Assembly: GCA_029266495.1 (NCBI GenBank)
Contig: JAQSWS010000024.1
Coordinates: 1 to 54,557 of the forward strand
DNA: 54,557 nt
From: Rariglobus sp.
GTDB taxonomy: Bacteria; Verrucomicrobiota; Verrucomicrobiia; Opitutales; Opitutaceae
Direction of reading: 5' to 3'
This document shows positions 25,686-34,027 of the stretch, piece by piece (the stretch's first letter is position 1; every line of letters starts with the position of its first letter). The notes under the pieces are model-generated. The model saw only the letters and a list, made by a program, of their open reading frames with translations. It ran no database searches and had not been told where the DNA came from. Made by a program: the position numbers and the translations under genes.

Positions 25686-28358
25686 TCAGGAAAGCCCCGG
25701 TTGCGGGGGCATCGTGAACGTGTAGCGACCCGGCAGCAGCGTGAGTGCCGGGCGGTTGTCGGGCAGGACGGTGCCATGGACGCCCGCGTGTTGGTCCCAC
25801 GGCTGGCCGTCGATTTTTACCGTGTCGAGCGACACGCCGGGCGGGACGGCGGTGGCCTGGGTGTTGGGCGGCACCTCCACGATCCAGGTGAATGTCGCGC
25901 GCGTCCGTTTCCACTTGCTGGTGATGCGACCATAGGGCGATTCCAACGTGGCGGCGGCGTGGGTGAGTTTTTCGTGCGGCTGCGGGCGCAGCAGAATGCG
26001 GCGGAAACCGGGGGCCAGTTCGCTGATGCCGCCCACCGTCGCGTAGAGCCATTCACCAATGGCGCCGTAGGCATAGTGGTTGAACGAGTTCATGCCGACC
26101 TCGCCGAAACCCTTGTCGGGAGTCCAGCTGTTCCAGCGTTCCCACATGGTGGTCGCGCCGTTCTTGATCGGAAAAAACCACGACGGGTAGCCCTCGTTGA
26201 AAAGCAGGCGGTAGGCGAGATCGGTGCGGCCGAAGCGCGTCAACACGGGGCAGAGCAAGGGCGTTCCGACGAAGCCGGTGCAAAGGTGATTGTTGCGCCG
26301 TTTGAGCGTGCGTTCGAGGTGGGCGAGGGCCGCGGGGCGCTGTTTTTCCGGGAGCAGGTCGAAGCCGAGCGCGAGCAGGTAGGCCGTCTGGGTGTCGCCG
26401 GCGATGCGACCGTCCGGGGTGACGTAGTGGCGGTTAAACGCGGCGATCACGCGGGTGTGGAGCCGGGTGAAGCGCTTTGCGTCGGCATCGCGCTCGAGGA
26501 TGCGGGCGACCCTGGCCATGATGCCGGCGGTGTGAGCGAAATAGGCGGTTCCGATCAGGTCGCTGGGCGTGGCGGCCCAACCTGCCTGTGACGCATCGGG
26601 TGCCAGCCAGTCGCCGTAATTGGTGTCGGGACGGATCAACCGGGTGGAGGTTTTTTCCTGAAATGCGACGGATCGGGCCATCGCGGAATAGTTTTCCTCG
26701 AGGATGCGGATATCGCCGTATTTTCTGTAGATCGTCCACGGGCAGATGACGCCGGCATCACCCCAGGCCGCGGTGCCGCCGGCGTTGTCCGGCCAGAGTT
26801 TGAAAAAAACATCGGGCGCAATATCGGGATACGCGCCACTCGGATACTGGCCGTCGGCCAGATCACGCGTCCATTTGCGGAAGAAGGCCGAGACGTCGTA
26901 GTTGAAGGCGGCGGTCGGGATGAAGACCTGGGCATCCCCGGTCCAGCCGAGGCGTTCGTCGCGTTGAGGGCAGTCGGTGGGGACTTCGAGGAAGTTGCCG
27001 CGCTGGCCCCAGCGGATGTTGGACTGGAGCTGGTTCACGAGCGGGTCCGAGCAGGTGAAGGTGCCGGTGGGCGTCATCTCGGTGTGCCAGACAAGGCCGG
27101 TGACCGCGTCGAGGCGGGGCCTGGCTTTGAGGCCGGTGAGCTCGACGTAACGGAAGCCGTGAAAGGTGAAACGAGGCTCGTAGATTTCAACGCCTGCGCC
27201 ACGGCAAAGGTAGATGTCGGTGGCCTTCGCCCCGCGCAGGTTTGCAGTGTAGGGTGTGCCGTCGGCCTGGAGCATTTCGGCGTAGCGGAGGGTGATGCGG
27301 GTGCCACGCGGGGCGCGGATGCGCAGGCGGATGTTGCCGACCATGTTCTGGCCCAGATCGAAAACATGGCGTCCCTTTGCAGGCTGTGTCAGGACGACGG
27401 CTCTGAGTTCCTCGGTGGTGCGCACGCACCCGAAGGCTTTGGCGGCGAGGGGAAGCGGTGTGCAAACGAGTTCGCGGGCGGGTTTCCATCCACGGGCTGA
27501 AAAGGTGGGTGTGCACCAGGCGGTATTTGTCAGGCGGGCGTCGTAGGTTTCGCCATCATAGAGATCTGCGGCGACCAACGGGCCGGTCGAGCCACGCCAG
27601 GTGGAGTCGGTGCCGATCCAGCGGATCGAACCATCCTTCTCGATGATGCGAAGCGCGGCGAAAAGTGCGGACGTATCACCATATAGATCATGGTCGCGCT
27701 TCCAGCCAAGATAGCCTGCATACCAGCCATCTGCGAGAAACGCTCCGAGGGTGTTTTCCCCGGCATTGAGCTGTGCCGTGACGTCGTAGGTCAGATATTC
27801 CAGGCGATGCCGGTAGTCGGTCCAGCCGGGCGTCAGGTGATCCTTGCCGATACGTCCGCCATTGATGTGGGCTTCGAAAAGGCCGCGGGCGGTGATGTAG
27901 AGGCGGGCCTCACGGGGAGCGGCGGCGAGCGAGAAGTGTTTGCGCAGTTGGGTGGCCGGCCGGGCGGAGTCGGTTTTGGGCACCGGCAGATGAATCCATT
28001 TTGCTCCGGGCCAGATCGCTTTGCTGTCGAGGAAGCCTGTCTCGAACCAGGCGACTTCGCTCCATCCTGTGACCACACCTTCATGATCCCAGATACGCGC
28101 CCGCCAGTGATACCGGGTGTGCGGTTCAAGGGCGGGGCCGGAGTAAGGAATCAGCACGGAGGCATCGGTGTCGACCCGGAGGGAGTCCCAGACGATTTCA
28201 CCTGAGTGGGTGGAGACCTCGATTTGACAGGCGGTCTGGCCGGCACCGACGCGGGAGTCGGCGAGCTTCCATGAGAAACGGGGGGCTGTTTCGTCGAGGC
28301 CGAGCGGATTGACGAGATGTTCGCAGCGCAGATCGACGGGGCGGGGGTGGGGAGGCAT
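25686..28358 (-). CDS. GH78 alpha-L-rhamnosidase, cytoplasmic
   Basis: 890 residues without signal peptide. The domain order matches GH78: N-terminal fibronectin-like domain (about 8-115, PRFSWKL), N-domain beta sandwich with LYITARGLFEAHINGGRIG, the concanavalin-like domain ending VDVGG-like turns, then the (alpha/alpha)6 barrel with TDCPQRDERLGWTGDAQVF near 460-480, which carries conserved acidic residues of the active site. The C-terminal beta domain completes it. It would cut terminal rhamnose from imported pectic (rhamnogalacturonan) or glycoside fragments. It lies 90 bases before the DeoR gene and 153 bases after the regulator gene at 28512-30377, all in the same direction, so it may be cotranscribed with either. 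Confidence 0.92.
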   Translation of the reverse strand: MPPHPRPVDLRCEHLVNPLGLDETAPRFSWKLADSRVGAGQTACQIEVSTHSGEIVWDSLRVDTDASVLIPYSGPALEPHTRYHWRARIWDHEGVVTGWSEVAWFETGFLDSKAIWPGAKWIHLPVPKTDSARPATQLRKHFSLAAAPREARLYITARGLFEAHINGGRIGKDHLTPGWTDYRHRLEYLTYDVTAQLNAGENTLGAFLADGWYAGYLGWKRDHDLYGDTSALFAALRIIEKDGSIRWIGTDSTWRGSTGPLVAADLYDGETYDARLTNTAWCTPTFSARGWKPARELVCTPLPLAAKAFGCVRTTEELRAVVLTQPAKGRHVFDLGQNMVGNIRLRIRAPRGTRITLRYAEMLQADGTPYTANLRGAKATDIYLCRGAGVEIYEPRFTFHGFRYVELTGLKARPRLDAVTGLVWHTEMTPTGTFTCSDPLVNQLQSNIRWGQRGNFLEVPTDCPQRDERLGWTGDAQVFIPTAAFNYDVSAFFRKWTRDLADGQYPSGAYPDIAPDVFFKLWPDNAGGTAAWGDAGVICPWTIYRKYGDIRILEENYSAMARSVAFQEKTSTRLIRPDTNYGDWLAPDASQAGWAATPSDLIGTAYFAHTAGIMARVARILERDADAKRFTRLHTRVIAAFNRHYVTPDGRIAGDTQTAYLLALGFDLLPEKQRPAALAHLERTLKRRNNHLCTGFVGTPLLCPVLTRFGRTDLAYRLLFNEGYPSWFFPIKNGATTMWERWNSWTPDKGFGEVGMNSFNHYAYGAIGEWLYATVGGISELAPGFRRILLRPQPHEKLTHAAATLESPYGRITSKWKRTRATFTWIVEVPPNTQATAVPPGVSLDTVKIDGQPWDQHAGVHGTVLPDNRPALTLLPGRYTFTMPPQPGLS

Positions 28359-28511
28359 GGGTTAAGGCCGAAACGATAACAATAATCCGTCCACCCTGCC
28401 TCCACGGGAGGGGATTTTTGTAGCACGATCAGCTCATCCGGACGGTGATTCGCGTCCGCGCCGGAAACCACCTCTGCGCCTGCAGCAGCACCTAACGGGG
28501 TAGTGGAGCAG

Positions 28512-30377
28512 TCAGGGTTCCAATACTGTCACCGCGAGCACGCCGAGGGTGGTGGAGCCGGTCGGATCAACGGAGATCTCCAGCGTATCCACGGTCTTGC
28601 CGGGGAAGGGATTGATCCACTCGTAAGTGTAGAGGAAGACGTGGCGCGGCAGGCGCTCGTGTTCGTCGCTCTCCAGGATGGGGGCCATGCGCGCGTTGGG
28701 GAAATCCTCGTGAGGGAAGTCGGGCCACCAATCCTGGATGTTCGGGGCCGGGGAGGCAGCATCCTTTGGGGTTGGAGTGTAGCCGGGAGCAGGCTGGCCC
28801 AGCGCAACCAGTGGAACTTCTCCCAGGGTGGTTTTGCGATGGAGGAAACGATAGCGGGCGAAGGAGTGAAGGAACTTGGCGTAGCCGCAGCCGTGCAGGA
28901 TGTAGACGGCCTTCACCTTGGATTTGATGGGGATGGAGAGCTGATTGGGCAGCGGACGGGCGTTGCCGGTGGTATTGACCGCCGAGTGGAAGACGATGGC
29001 GCCGCAGTCGGTGCGTCGGGGACCTCCCAGGATGTCGAACGGGACGCCGTGGATTTCGTGCCGTCCGGGCGGGAGTTCCTTGAGGGGAAGATCCCCGAGC
29101 CAGCCGCGCCGGAAGTTCAGCGGGCGGTTGACGAGCGGGGCAAGATCGACGGGGGCGAAGCGCGGTTTTTCGGAGAGCGAGGCGCGGGCGGCGAGCGGGT
29201 AGGCCGTGCGCAGGCACAATTCAAGGGATTGCGACGGCGGGCGGGCCGGCTGGGGGGCGGAGGCCGGTTTTTCGGGGGCGACCTTCCGGCCCGCGAGCGA
29301 GGCCGGGGCACGGGTCGAGCAGCGCAGGACGAACTGGGCCTGGACGCGGATGCAGCAGGGTGGGGGAAGGATGCCCAGGGCTTTTTTCTTGCGGGCGGCC
29401 CGAAGTGCCAGGTGGAAGGCGGTCTCCTGCATGAGCGGCATGTCCTGGCCGGCGCTGGTAACCGGGGGAATCGCGGTGGCCGGCGGTTTCGAACTGCCCA
29501 CGAATACAATCGAGAGATCGCGCGGGACTTGCCTCCCCTTTTGCGCCAGTTGCTCCTGGAGAAGCTGCAGATTGTATTCCAGCCCTGAATACAAGATCAG
29601 CGCGGTGGCGGAGGCCCATTTCCCGGTGAGGAGACCGACGACCTCGGCGGCCTCCTCGCGCAGGCGGGCGTTGTTGTCCTGGAAATGGACGCGTTCGATC
29701 GAGCGGGGCAGGTGGTGCTGGCGGCAAAGGTCGCCCCAGGCCAGGAGGGTTTCCTCCGAGGTGGGATTGATGGCCGGGGCGGTGACAAAGCCCAGTTCGC
29801 GATGCCCGAGGTCGACCATGTGACGGACGGCGAGATCGAGATCGTGGCGGCTGTCGGGGACCACCGAATACACCTGGGGCGAGGGCTGGCCGAGGCTGAC
29901 CACAGGGATGCCGTGGCGGATGAGTTTCTCGGCCAGGGGCGTCCAGAGACTGACGGGAGCGGCATAGGGCGGGTCGAGGACCACCGCCTCGGTGTCGCGA
30001 TTGTCGAGACGTTCGAGCAGCAGCAGGGCCTCGTCGATGGACTGCCAGGTATGGACGAGCAGCTTGATGTCCATTTCCTTGGCCACCCGCTTGTAGCTTT
30101 GGAGGTGGATGGAGCGCTGAGCCACGACGAGATGGCAGGTGAGGCGGGAGATCGGGTGGGCACCGGCCTCCGCCACGAAAAGCTTGTAGCCCACCCGTTC
30201 CACCCGTCCCTCGGAGATCAACCGGCTCATCGCACGGTTGAGCGAGTAGTGTTGCAGGCCGAGCTGCACGGCGAGCGAGCGCTCCGACGGAAGGCGCGTT
30301 CCAGGTTTGTGGGCGGTTTTGTCCAGCCATGCGCGCAGGAGGGCGTCGGCTTCGTTTACAAGGCGGCCAAAAGACAT
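28512..30377 (-). CDS. GntR/LacI-type regulator fused to a C-terminal carbohydrate-binding-like domain
   Basis: 621 residues from the ATG at 30375-30377. Three parts are visible. Residues about 5-68 are a GntR-type winged helix (PSERSLAVQLGLQHYSLNRAM). Residues about 78-350 are a LacI-type periplasmic-binding-like sensor (VVLDPPYAAP, SVVPDSRHDLDLAVRHM, ELGFVTAP, ALILYSGLEYNLQLL). A Pro/Ala/Lys-rich linker (about 355-400) leads to about 210 further residues with NRPLNFRRGWLGDL, GVPFDILGG, AVYILHGCGYAK and WINPFPGKTVDTLEISVD. This last part resembles galactose-binding-like sandwiches that usually occur in secreted glycosidases. Ordinary members of this regulator class end near residue 370. Palindromes TGTTTAAACA and TGTTTGAACA lie just upstream. 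There is no membrane segment, so it acts in the cytoplasm. Confidence 0.85.
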   Translation of the reverse strand: MSFGRLVNEADALLRAWLDKTAHKPGTRLPSERSLAVQLGLQHYSLNRAMSRLISEGRVERVGYKLFVAEAGAHPISRLTCHLVVAQRSIHLQSYKRVAKEMDIKLLVHTWQSIDEALLLLERLDNRDTEAVVLDPPYAAPVSLWTPLAEKLIRHGIPVVSLGQPSPQVYSVVPDSRHDLDLAVRHMVDLGHRELGFVTAPAINPTSEETLLAWGDLCRQHHLPRSIERVHFQDNNARLREEAAEVVGLLTGKWASATALILYSGLEYNLQLLQEQLAQKGRQVPRDLSIVFVGSSKPPATAIPPVTSAGQDMPLMQETAFHLALRAARKKKALGILPPPCCIRVQAQFVLRCSTRAPASLAGRKVAPEKPASAPQPARPPSQSLELCLRTAYPLAARASLSEKPRFAPVDLAPLVNRPLNFRRGWLGDLPLKELPPGRHEIHGVPFDILGGPRRTDCGAIVFHSAVNTTGNARPLPNQLSIPIKSKVKAVYILHGCGYAKFLHSFARYRFLHRKTTLGEVPLVALGQPAPGYTPTPKDAASPAPNIQDWWPDFPHEDFPNARMAPILESDEHERLPRHVFLYTYEWINPFPGKTVDTLEISVDPTGSTTLGVLAVTVLEP

Positions 30378-30384
30378 AGGGGTA

Positions 30385-30396
30385 ATGTTTAAACAT
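30385..30396. promoter_or_regulatory. Perfect 12-base palindrome ATGTTTAAACAT, probable operator of the adjacent regulator
   Basis: The site ends eight bases before the start of the GntR/LacI-type regulator gene, so binding would block its translation or transcription start region. The core TGTTnnAACA recurs at 30455, 37421, 37697, 46569, 51311 and 51359. Confidence 0.7.
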
Positions 30397-30454
30397 CGGG
30401 GCGGACCCGGAGTGTCAACGCGGCAGGGAGGCCGGCCGGCCAATATCGGCCGGA

Positions 30455-30464
30455 TGTTTGAACA
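30455..30464. promoter_or_regulatory. TGTTTGAACA, second operator candidate in the divergent promoter region
   Basis: It lies about 70 bases from the palindrome at 30385-30396, 78 bases before the regulator's start and 77 bases before the start of the divergent GH94 gene. This suits control of both genes. Confidence 0.65.
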
Positions 30465-30540
30465 AACTGCCTTGAGATTCTGATTTTTACACAAAATGCC
30501 TCCGCAGGTGTGACGGCGGGGGCTACCCAGTGGCTCCCCC

Positions 30541-32940
30541 ATGAGCTACGGTCGCTTCGATCCCCCCGCCCACGAATATGTTGTCACGCGTCCGGACACA
30601 CCGCGCGCATGGTCCAACTACCTTGGCTCGCGCCGTTATGGTGGCATCGTCACCAACAATGCCGGTGGCTACTCTTTCACGCGTTCGCCCGCCGAGGGGC
30701 GCCTGCTCCGGCACCGCTACAATTCCGTGCCCGCCGAGCAGCCGGGACGCGTTTTCTATCTGCGCGACCGCGACGACGGCGACTATTGGTCGGCGGCCTG
30801 GCAGCCGGTCGGAAAACCGCTCGATCGCTACCACGCCGAGACTCGTTTTGGGCCCGGTTACGCCACGATCACCAGCGACTACGCAGGCATCCGCGCCGAG
30901 TCGCTCTACTTCATCCCGCTGGATCAGGAATTTGAATACTGGCGCCTGCGCGTCACCAACACCGGCGGGCGGACGCGCCGGCTTTCGGTGTTCGCCTGCG
31001 CCGAGTTCACGACCGAGTGGAATCTGGTCAACGACCTCCTCAATCTTCAATACACCCAATACATTGGCGAAGCCTCGTTCCGGGACGGTTTCATCCGCGC
31101 TTCCTCCTGTTCCCGCCTGCCGGAGGATCCGGGCAACTTCGCCAACCGCGACCAGTCCCGCTGGTGGTGGATGACGCTCGCCGGCGCGCCGGTCTCTGGC
31201 CACGACTGCGACCGCGACGCCTTCCTCGGAGCCTATCGCGGTTATGACCGGCCCCTCGTCGTCGAACGAGGCGCGTGCGGCGGATCCGCCGGATTCTCCG
31301 ACAACACCTGCGGCGTGTTGCAGAGCGACATCGAACTGGCCCCGGGCGAAACGCGCGAGGTGCTCGTTCTCCTCGGCATTGGCAAAAGCGAACGCGAAGG
31401 CCGGGCCGCCTTGCGCCGCCACGGCAACGCCGCGGCGTGCGAGCGGGCGTTCGCCTCGTTGAAGGCCCGTTGGCACGGGCTGCTCGAAACGTTTCAGGCC
31501 GAAACGCCTGACGACGATTTCAATCACATGGTCAACACCTGGGGCGCCTACAATGCGCTGGTGACCTTCGAATGGTCGCGTTCCTGCTCGCTGGTCTATA
31601 CGGGAGACCAGCGTGACGGCTTCGGGTTTCGCGACACCGTGCAGGACATGCTCGGCGTCTCCTCGATGCTGCCTGAGGTCGTGCGCGAACGGCTCGTCCT
31701 GATGCTCTCGGCGCAGGACGCCACCGGGGGCGCGCAGCCGGAGGTGCGGCCCTGGTCGCACGCGCCCGGCAGCATGAAACCCACGCCGGCGGGCCATTAC
31801 CGGAGCGACGACTGTCTTTGGTTTTTCAATACCATTCCCGCTTATGTCGCCGAGACGGGCGACGTCGCGTTTTACGACGAGGTCGTGCCTTTCGCGGACA
31901 AGGGCAAGGCGACCGTGCTCGGCCACCTGCGTCGCGCCCTGGAGTTCAACCTGGAACGCACTGGCCGCAATGGCCTGCCCTGCGGCCTGCTCGCCGACTG
32001 GAACGACTGTCTCAAGCTCGGCTACAAGGGCGAGTCGGTCTTTGTCGCCTTCCAGGTGCGCCTCGGCCTCGCGGCCTATGCGGAGATCGCCGGCGCGAAA
32101 AAGCTCTCCCGCGAACGCGCATGGGCCGAGGAGGAGTTGAAGAAAATCGATCGCGCCATCGCCCGCACGTGTTGGGACGGCAAGTGGTTCATCTGGGCCA
32201 TCGCGGAGGACGGCACCGTTTACGGAACGTCGAAAGCGAGTGAAGGACGCATCTATTTGAACACCCAGTGCTGGGCGATTCTGTCGGGTTTCGCCGACGC
32301 GAAGCAGTCGAAGAGTTCGCTGGCCGCGGTGAAGAAGATGCTCGCGTCCGAGTATGGCGTGGCGATGTGCGCGCCGCCCTTTGCGAAGACCCCCGTGAAC
32401 GTGATGCGGGCGGTGCTGTTCAATCCAGGCAACAAGGAAAACGGCGGCATTTTTTCCCACACGCAGAGCTGGGCCGTGCTCGCCGAAATCATGGCCGGTG
32501 ACGGCGACCGGGCCTACGCCTACTACCGCTCGTTCATGCCCTCGGCGCAGAACGACCGCATCGAGACGCGCGAGATCGAGCCCTTTGCGCATTGCCAGAG
32601 CACGCATTCGCAGTTCTCCAAGAAATTCGGCACCTCGCGCGTGCCGTGGCTTTCGGGCACGGCGTCGTGGGCACATTACACGGCAACGCAACACATCCTC
32701 GGCTTGCGACCCGAGATCGGCGGCCTGCGCATCGATCCGTGCATCCCGCGCGAGTGGCCGGGCTTCAAGGCCCGCCGCCGCTTCCGGGACTGCACGGTTC
32801 ACGTCGAGGTGCGCAATCCATCCGGGCTGAACCGCGGCGTGTCGCACCTGCTGGTCGATGGCCTGCGCGTCGAAGGCAACCTTCTGCCGCTCGCGTCACT
32901 CAAGCCGGTCACCCGCGTGGTCGCCGTCATCGAAGCGTGA
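30541..32940 (+). CDS. GH94 phosphorylase (cellobiose/chitobiose-type), cytoplasmic
   Basis: 799 residues without signal peptide. The N-terminal region shows the GH94 pattern SNYLGSRRYGGIVTNNAGGY and FYLRDRDDGDYWSAAWQPVG. The (alpha/alpha)6 barrel has YTGDQRDGFGFRDTVQDMLG and the catalytic-acid motif RSDDCLWF (D423/D424). Later GH94 patterns are WNDCLKLG, LNTQCWAILSGFA and WLSGTASWAHYT. The enzyme splits a beta-linked disaccharide with inorganic phosphate, giving sugar 1-phosphate and saving ATP. Which disaccharide cannot be told. It is divergent from the regulator gene across a region with two TGTTnnAACA sites and is followed after 25 bases by a deacetylase gene in the same direction. Confidence 0.92.
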   Translation: MSYGRFDPPAHEYVVTRPDTPRAWSNYLGSRRYGGIVTNNAGGYSFTRSPAEGRLLRHRYNSVPAEQPGRVFYLRDRDDGDYWSAAWQPVGKPLDRYHAETRFGPGYATITSDYAGIRAESLYFIPLDQEFEYWRLRVTNTGGRTRRLSVFACAEFTTEWNLVNDLLNLQYTQYIGEASFRDGFIRASSCSRLPEDPGNFANRDQSRWWWMTLAGAPVSGHDCDRDAFLGAYRGYDRPLVVERGACGGSAGFSDNTCGVLQSDIELAPGETREVLVLLGIGKSEREGRAALRRHGNAAACERAFASLKARWHGLLETFQAETPDDDFNHMVNTWGAYNALVTFEWSRSCSLVYTGDQRDGFGFRDTVQDMLGVSSMLPEVVRERLVLMLSAQDATGGAQPEVRPWSHAPGSMKPTPAGHYRSDDCLWFFNTIPAYVAETGDVAFYDEVVPFADKGKATVLGHLRRALEFNLERTGRNGLPCGLLADWNDCLKLGYKGESVFVAFQVRLGLAAYAEIAGAKKLSRERAWAEEELKKIDRAIARTCWDGKWFIWAIAEDGTVYGTSKASEGRIYLNTQCWAILSGFADAKQSKSSLAAVKKMLASEYGVAMCAPPFAKTPVNVMRAVLFNPGNKENGGIFSHTQSWAVLAEIMAGDGDRAYAYYRSFMPSAQNDRIETREIEPFAHCQSTHSQFSKKFGTSRVPWLSGTASWAHYTATQHILGLRPEIGGLRIDPCIPREWPGFKARRRFRDCTVHVEVRNPSGLNRGVSHLLVDGLRVEGNLLPLASLKPVTRVVAVIEA

Positions 32941-32965
32941 TTGCCCGCATCATCTTTTTTTCCCC

Positions 32966-33952
32966 ATGAAAATACCCGCCCTCATCAGTTGTGTGACGCT
33001 CCTCCTCCACCCGCTCGCGATGTTTGCTCAGACCGAGTCCACGCAGCCCGGCGCCACGCGGATCGCGCAGTGGAAGGACGATAAGAAAAGTCCTTTCATG
33101 CTGATGTTTGACGACGCGTGTCCGTCACAGGTCGTTAACGCCGTGCCTGAACTCAAGAAGCGGGGCATGGCCGGGACATTTTATAATTTCCCGGCGGCCG
33201 GTCATTACCAAGGGAACAAGGCGTTTTGGGAAACCACGGTTCCGGCCATCCCTGGCGTGGCTTACGGAAACCATACGATCAGCCACAAAGGATTTCCGAC
33301 CCTCGAGAACGCGGAAAAGGAAATCGGCGATGCGAACGCCGTGATCATGCGCCTCTTCCCAGGGAAATCGCCGCGTTTGGTTTCCTATGCCGATCCGGGT
33401 GGCGTGAAGAATGCGATTAGCGGAGCCCAGATCGACGCAGTTCTCGCCAAGAACAACCTGGTTCGCCGCCCTGAGTTTGGCGGCCACGGCGGTGGTATCG
33501 CCTATCACACTGCGGCTGACGTGTTGGCCGCGGCTGACCGGGGTATCAGCAACGGCACTCCTGAATACATCATCTTCCACGGGGTGGGTGGCGACTGGCT
33601 CGTGTTTCCGCTTCCTGAATTCATCCAGTTGCTTGATGGTTTGGAGGCTCGTCGCAACTCGCTCTGGATTGCCGACACGATTTCCGTTCACAAATACGAG
33701 ACCGCGCGCGCCAAGGCGCAGGTGAAGTTCAAGCAGGACGGCCCGGATCAGATCCGCGTGTTGCTCACCGCAGACGTGAATCTCGCGCTCTATGATCAGC
33801 CGTTGACTCTCATCACCAAGGTGCCCGCGGACTGGAAGAAATGTCAGGTTACGCAAGGAACGTCGCGTGCGACTGCAGCCATCGACAACGGAGAAGCGCG
33901 CTACGAAGCGGTGCCTGGCACGACGATGATCGTGCTGACTCCGGTGCGTTGA
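32966..33952 (+). CDS. Secreted polysaccharide deacetylase-like (CE4/NodB-type) protein
   Basis: 328 residues. A signal peptide (1-21, ending MFA) is followed by a NodB-type domain with the metal/base motif FMLMFDDACPS (D49, D50) and HTISH (H103, H107), the H-x-x-x-H zinc pair. The protein ends with a small beta domain. CE4 enzymes remove acetyl groups from chitin, peptidoglycan or acetylated xylan; the substrate here is unknown. The catalytic half closely matches the start of the big protein at 34028-37330, which lies convergent next to it: both read QWKDxK or RWKDNK, then MFDD, PELxKR, GTFY and the H-x-x-x-H. It is probably cotranscribed with the GH94 gene. The ATG at 32966 is chosen because the signal peptide begins there. 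Confidence 0.88.
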   Translation: MKIPALISCVTLLLHPLAMFAQTESTQPGATRIAQWKDDKKSPFMLMFDDACPSQVVNAVPELKKRGMAGTFYNFPAAGHYQGNKAFWETTVPAIPGVAYGNHTISHKGFPTLENAEKEIGDANAVIMRLFPGKSPRLVSYADPGGVKNAISGAQIDAVLAKNNLVRRPEFGGHGGGIAYHTAADVLAAADRGISNGTPEYIIFHGVGGDWLVFPLPEFIQLLDGLEARRNSLWIADTISVHKYETARAKAQVKFKQDGPDQIRVLLTADVNLALYDQPLTLITKVPADWKKCQVTQGTSRATAAIDNGEARYEAVPGTTMIVLTPVR

Positions 33953-33995
33953 GGAAGACATCGTGAACGTGTTGACGGCGTCCCCGTGTCCTCTT

Positions 33996-34015
33996 GGCCG
34001 GCGAGGGAGCCGGCC
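33996..34015. terminator. Hairpin between two convergent deacetylase genes, possible bidirectional terminator
   Basis: GGCCGGC (33996-34002) and GCCGGCC (34009-34015) form a seven-pair GC stem with a six-base loop midway in the 75-base gap between convergent genes. Flanking T-runs are weak on both sides. Confidence 0.45.
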
Positions 34016-34027
34016 AGGCTCTGCTTC

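Noticed and set aside
30523-32847. A 774-codon open frame antisense to the GH94 gene
   Set aside because: The opposite strand codes a complete GH94 enzyme with its motifs. The antisense frame is open because of GC-biased codons and has an Arg/Gly/Val/Ala-rich, domain-free composition.
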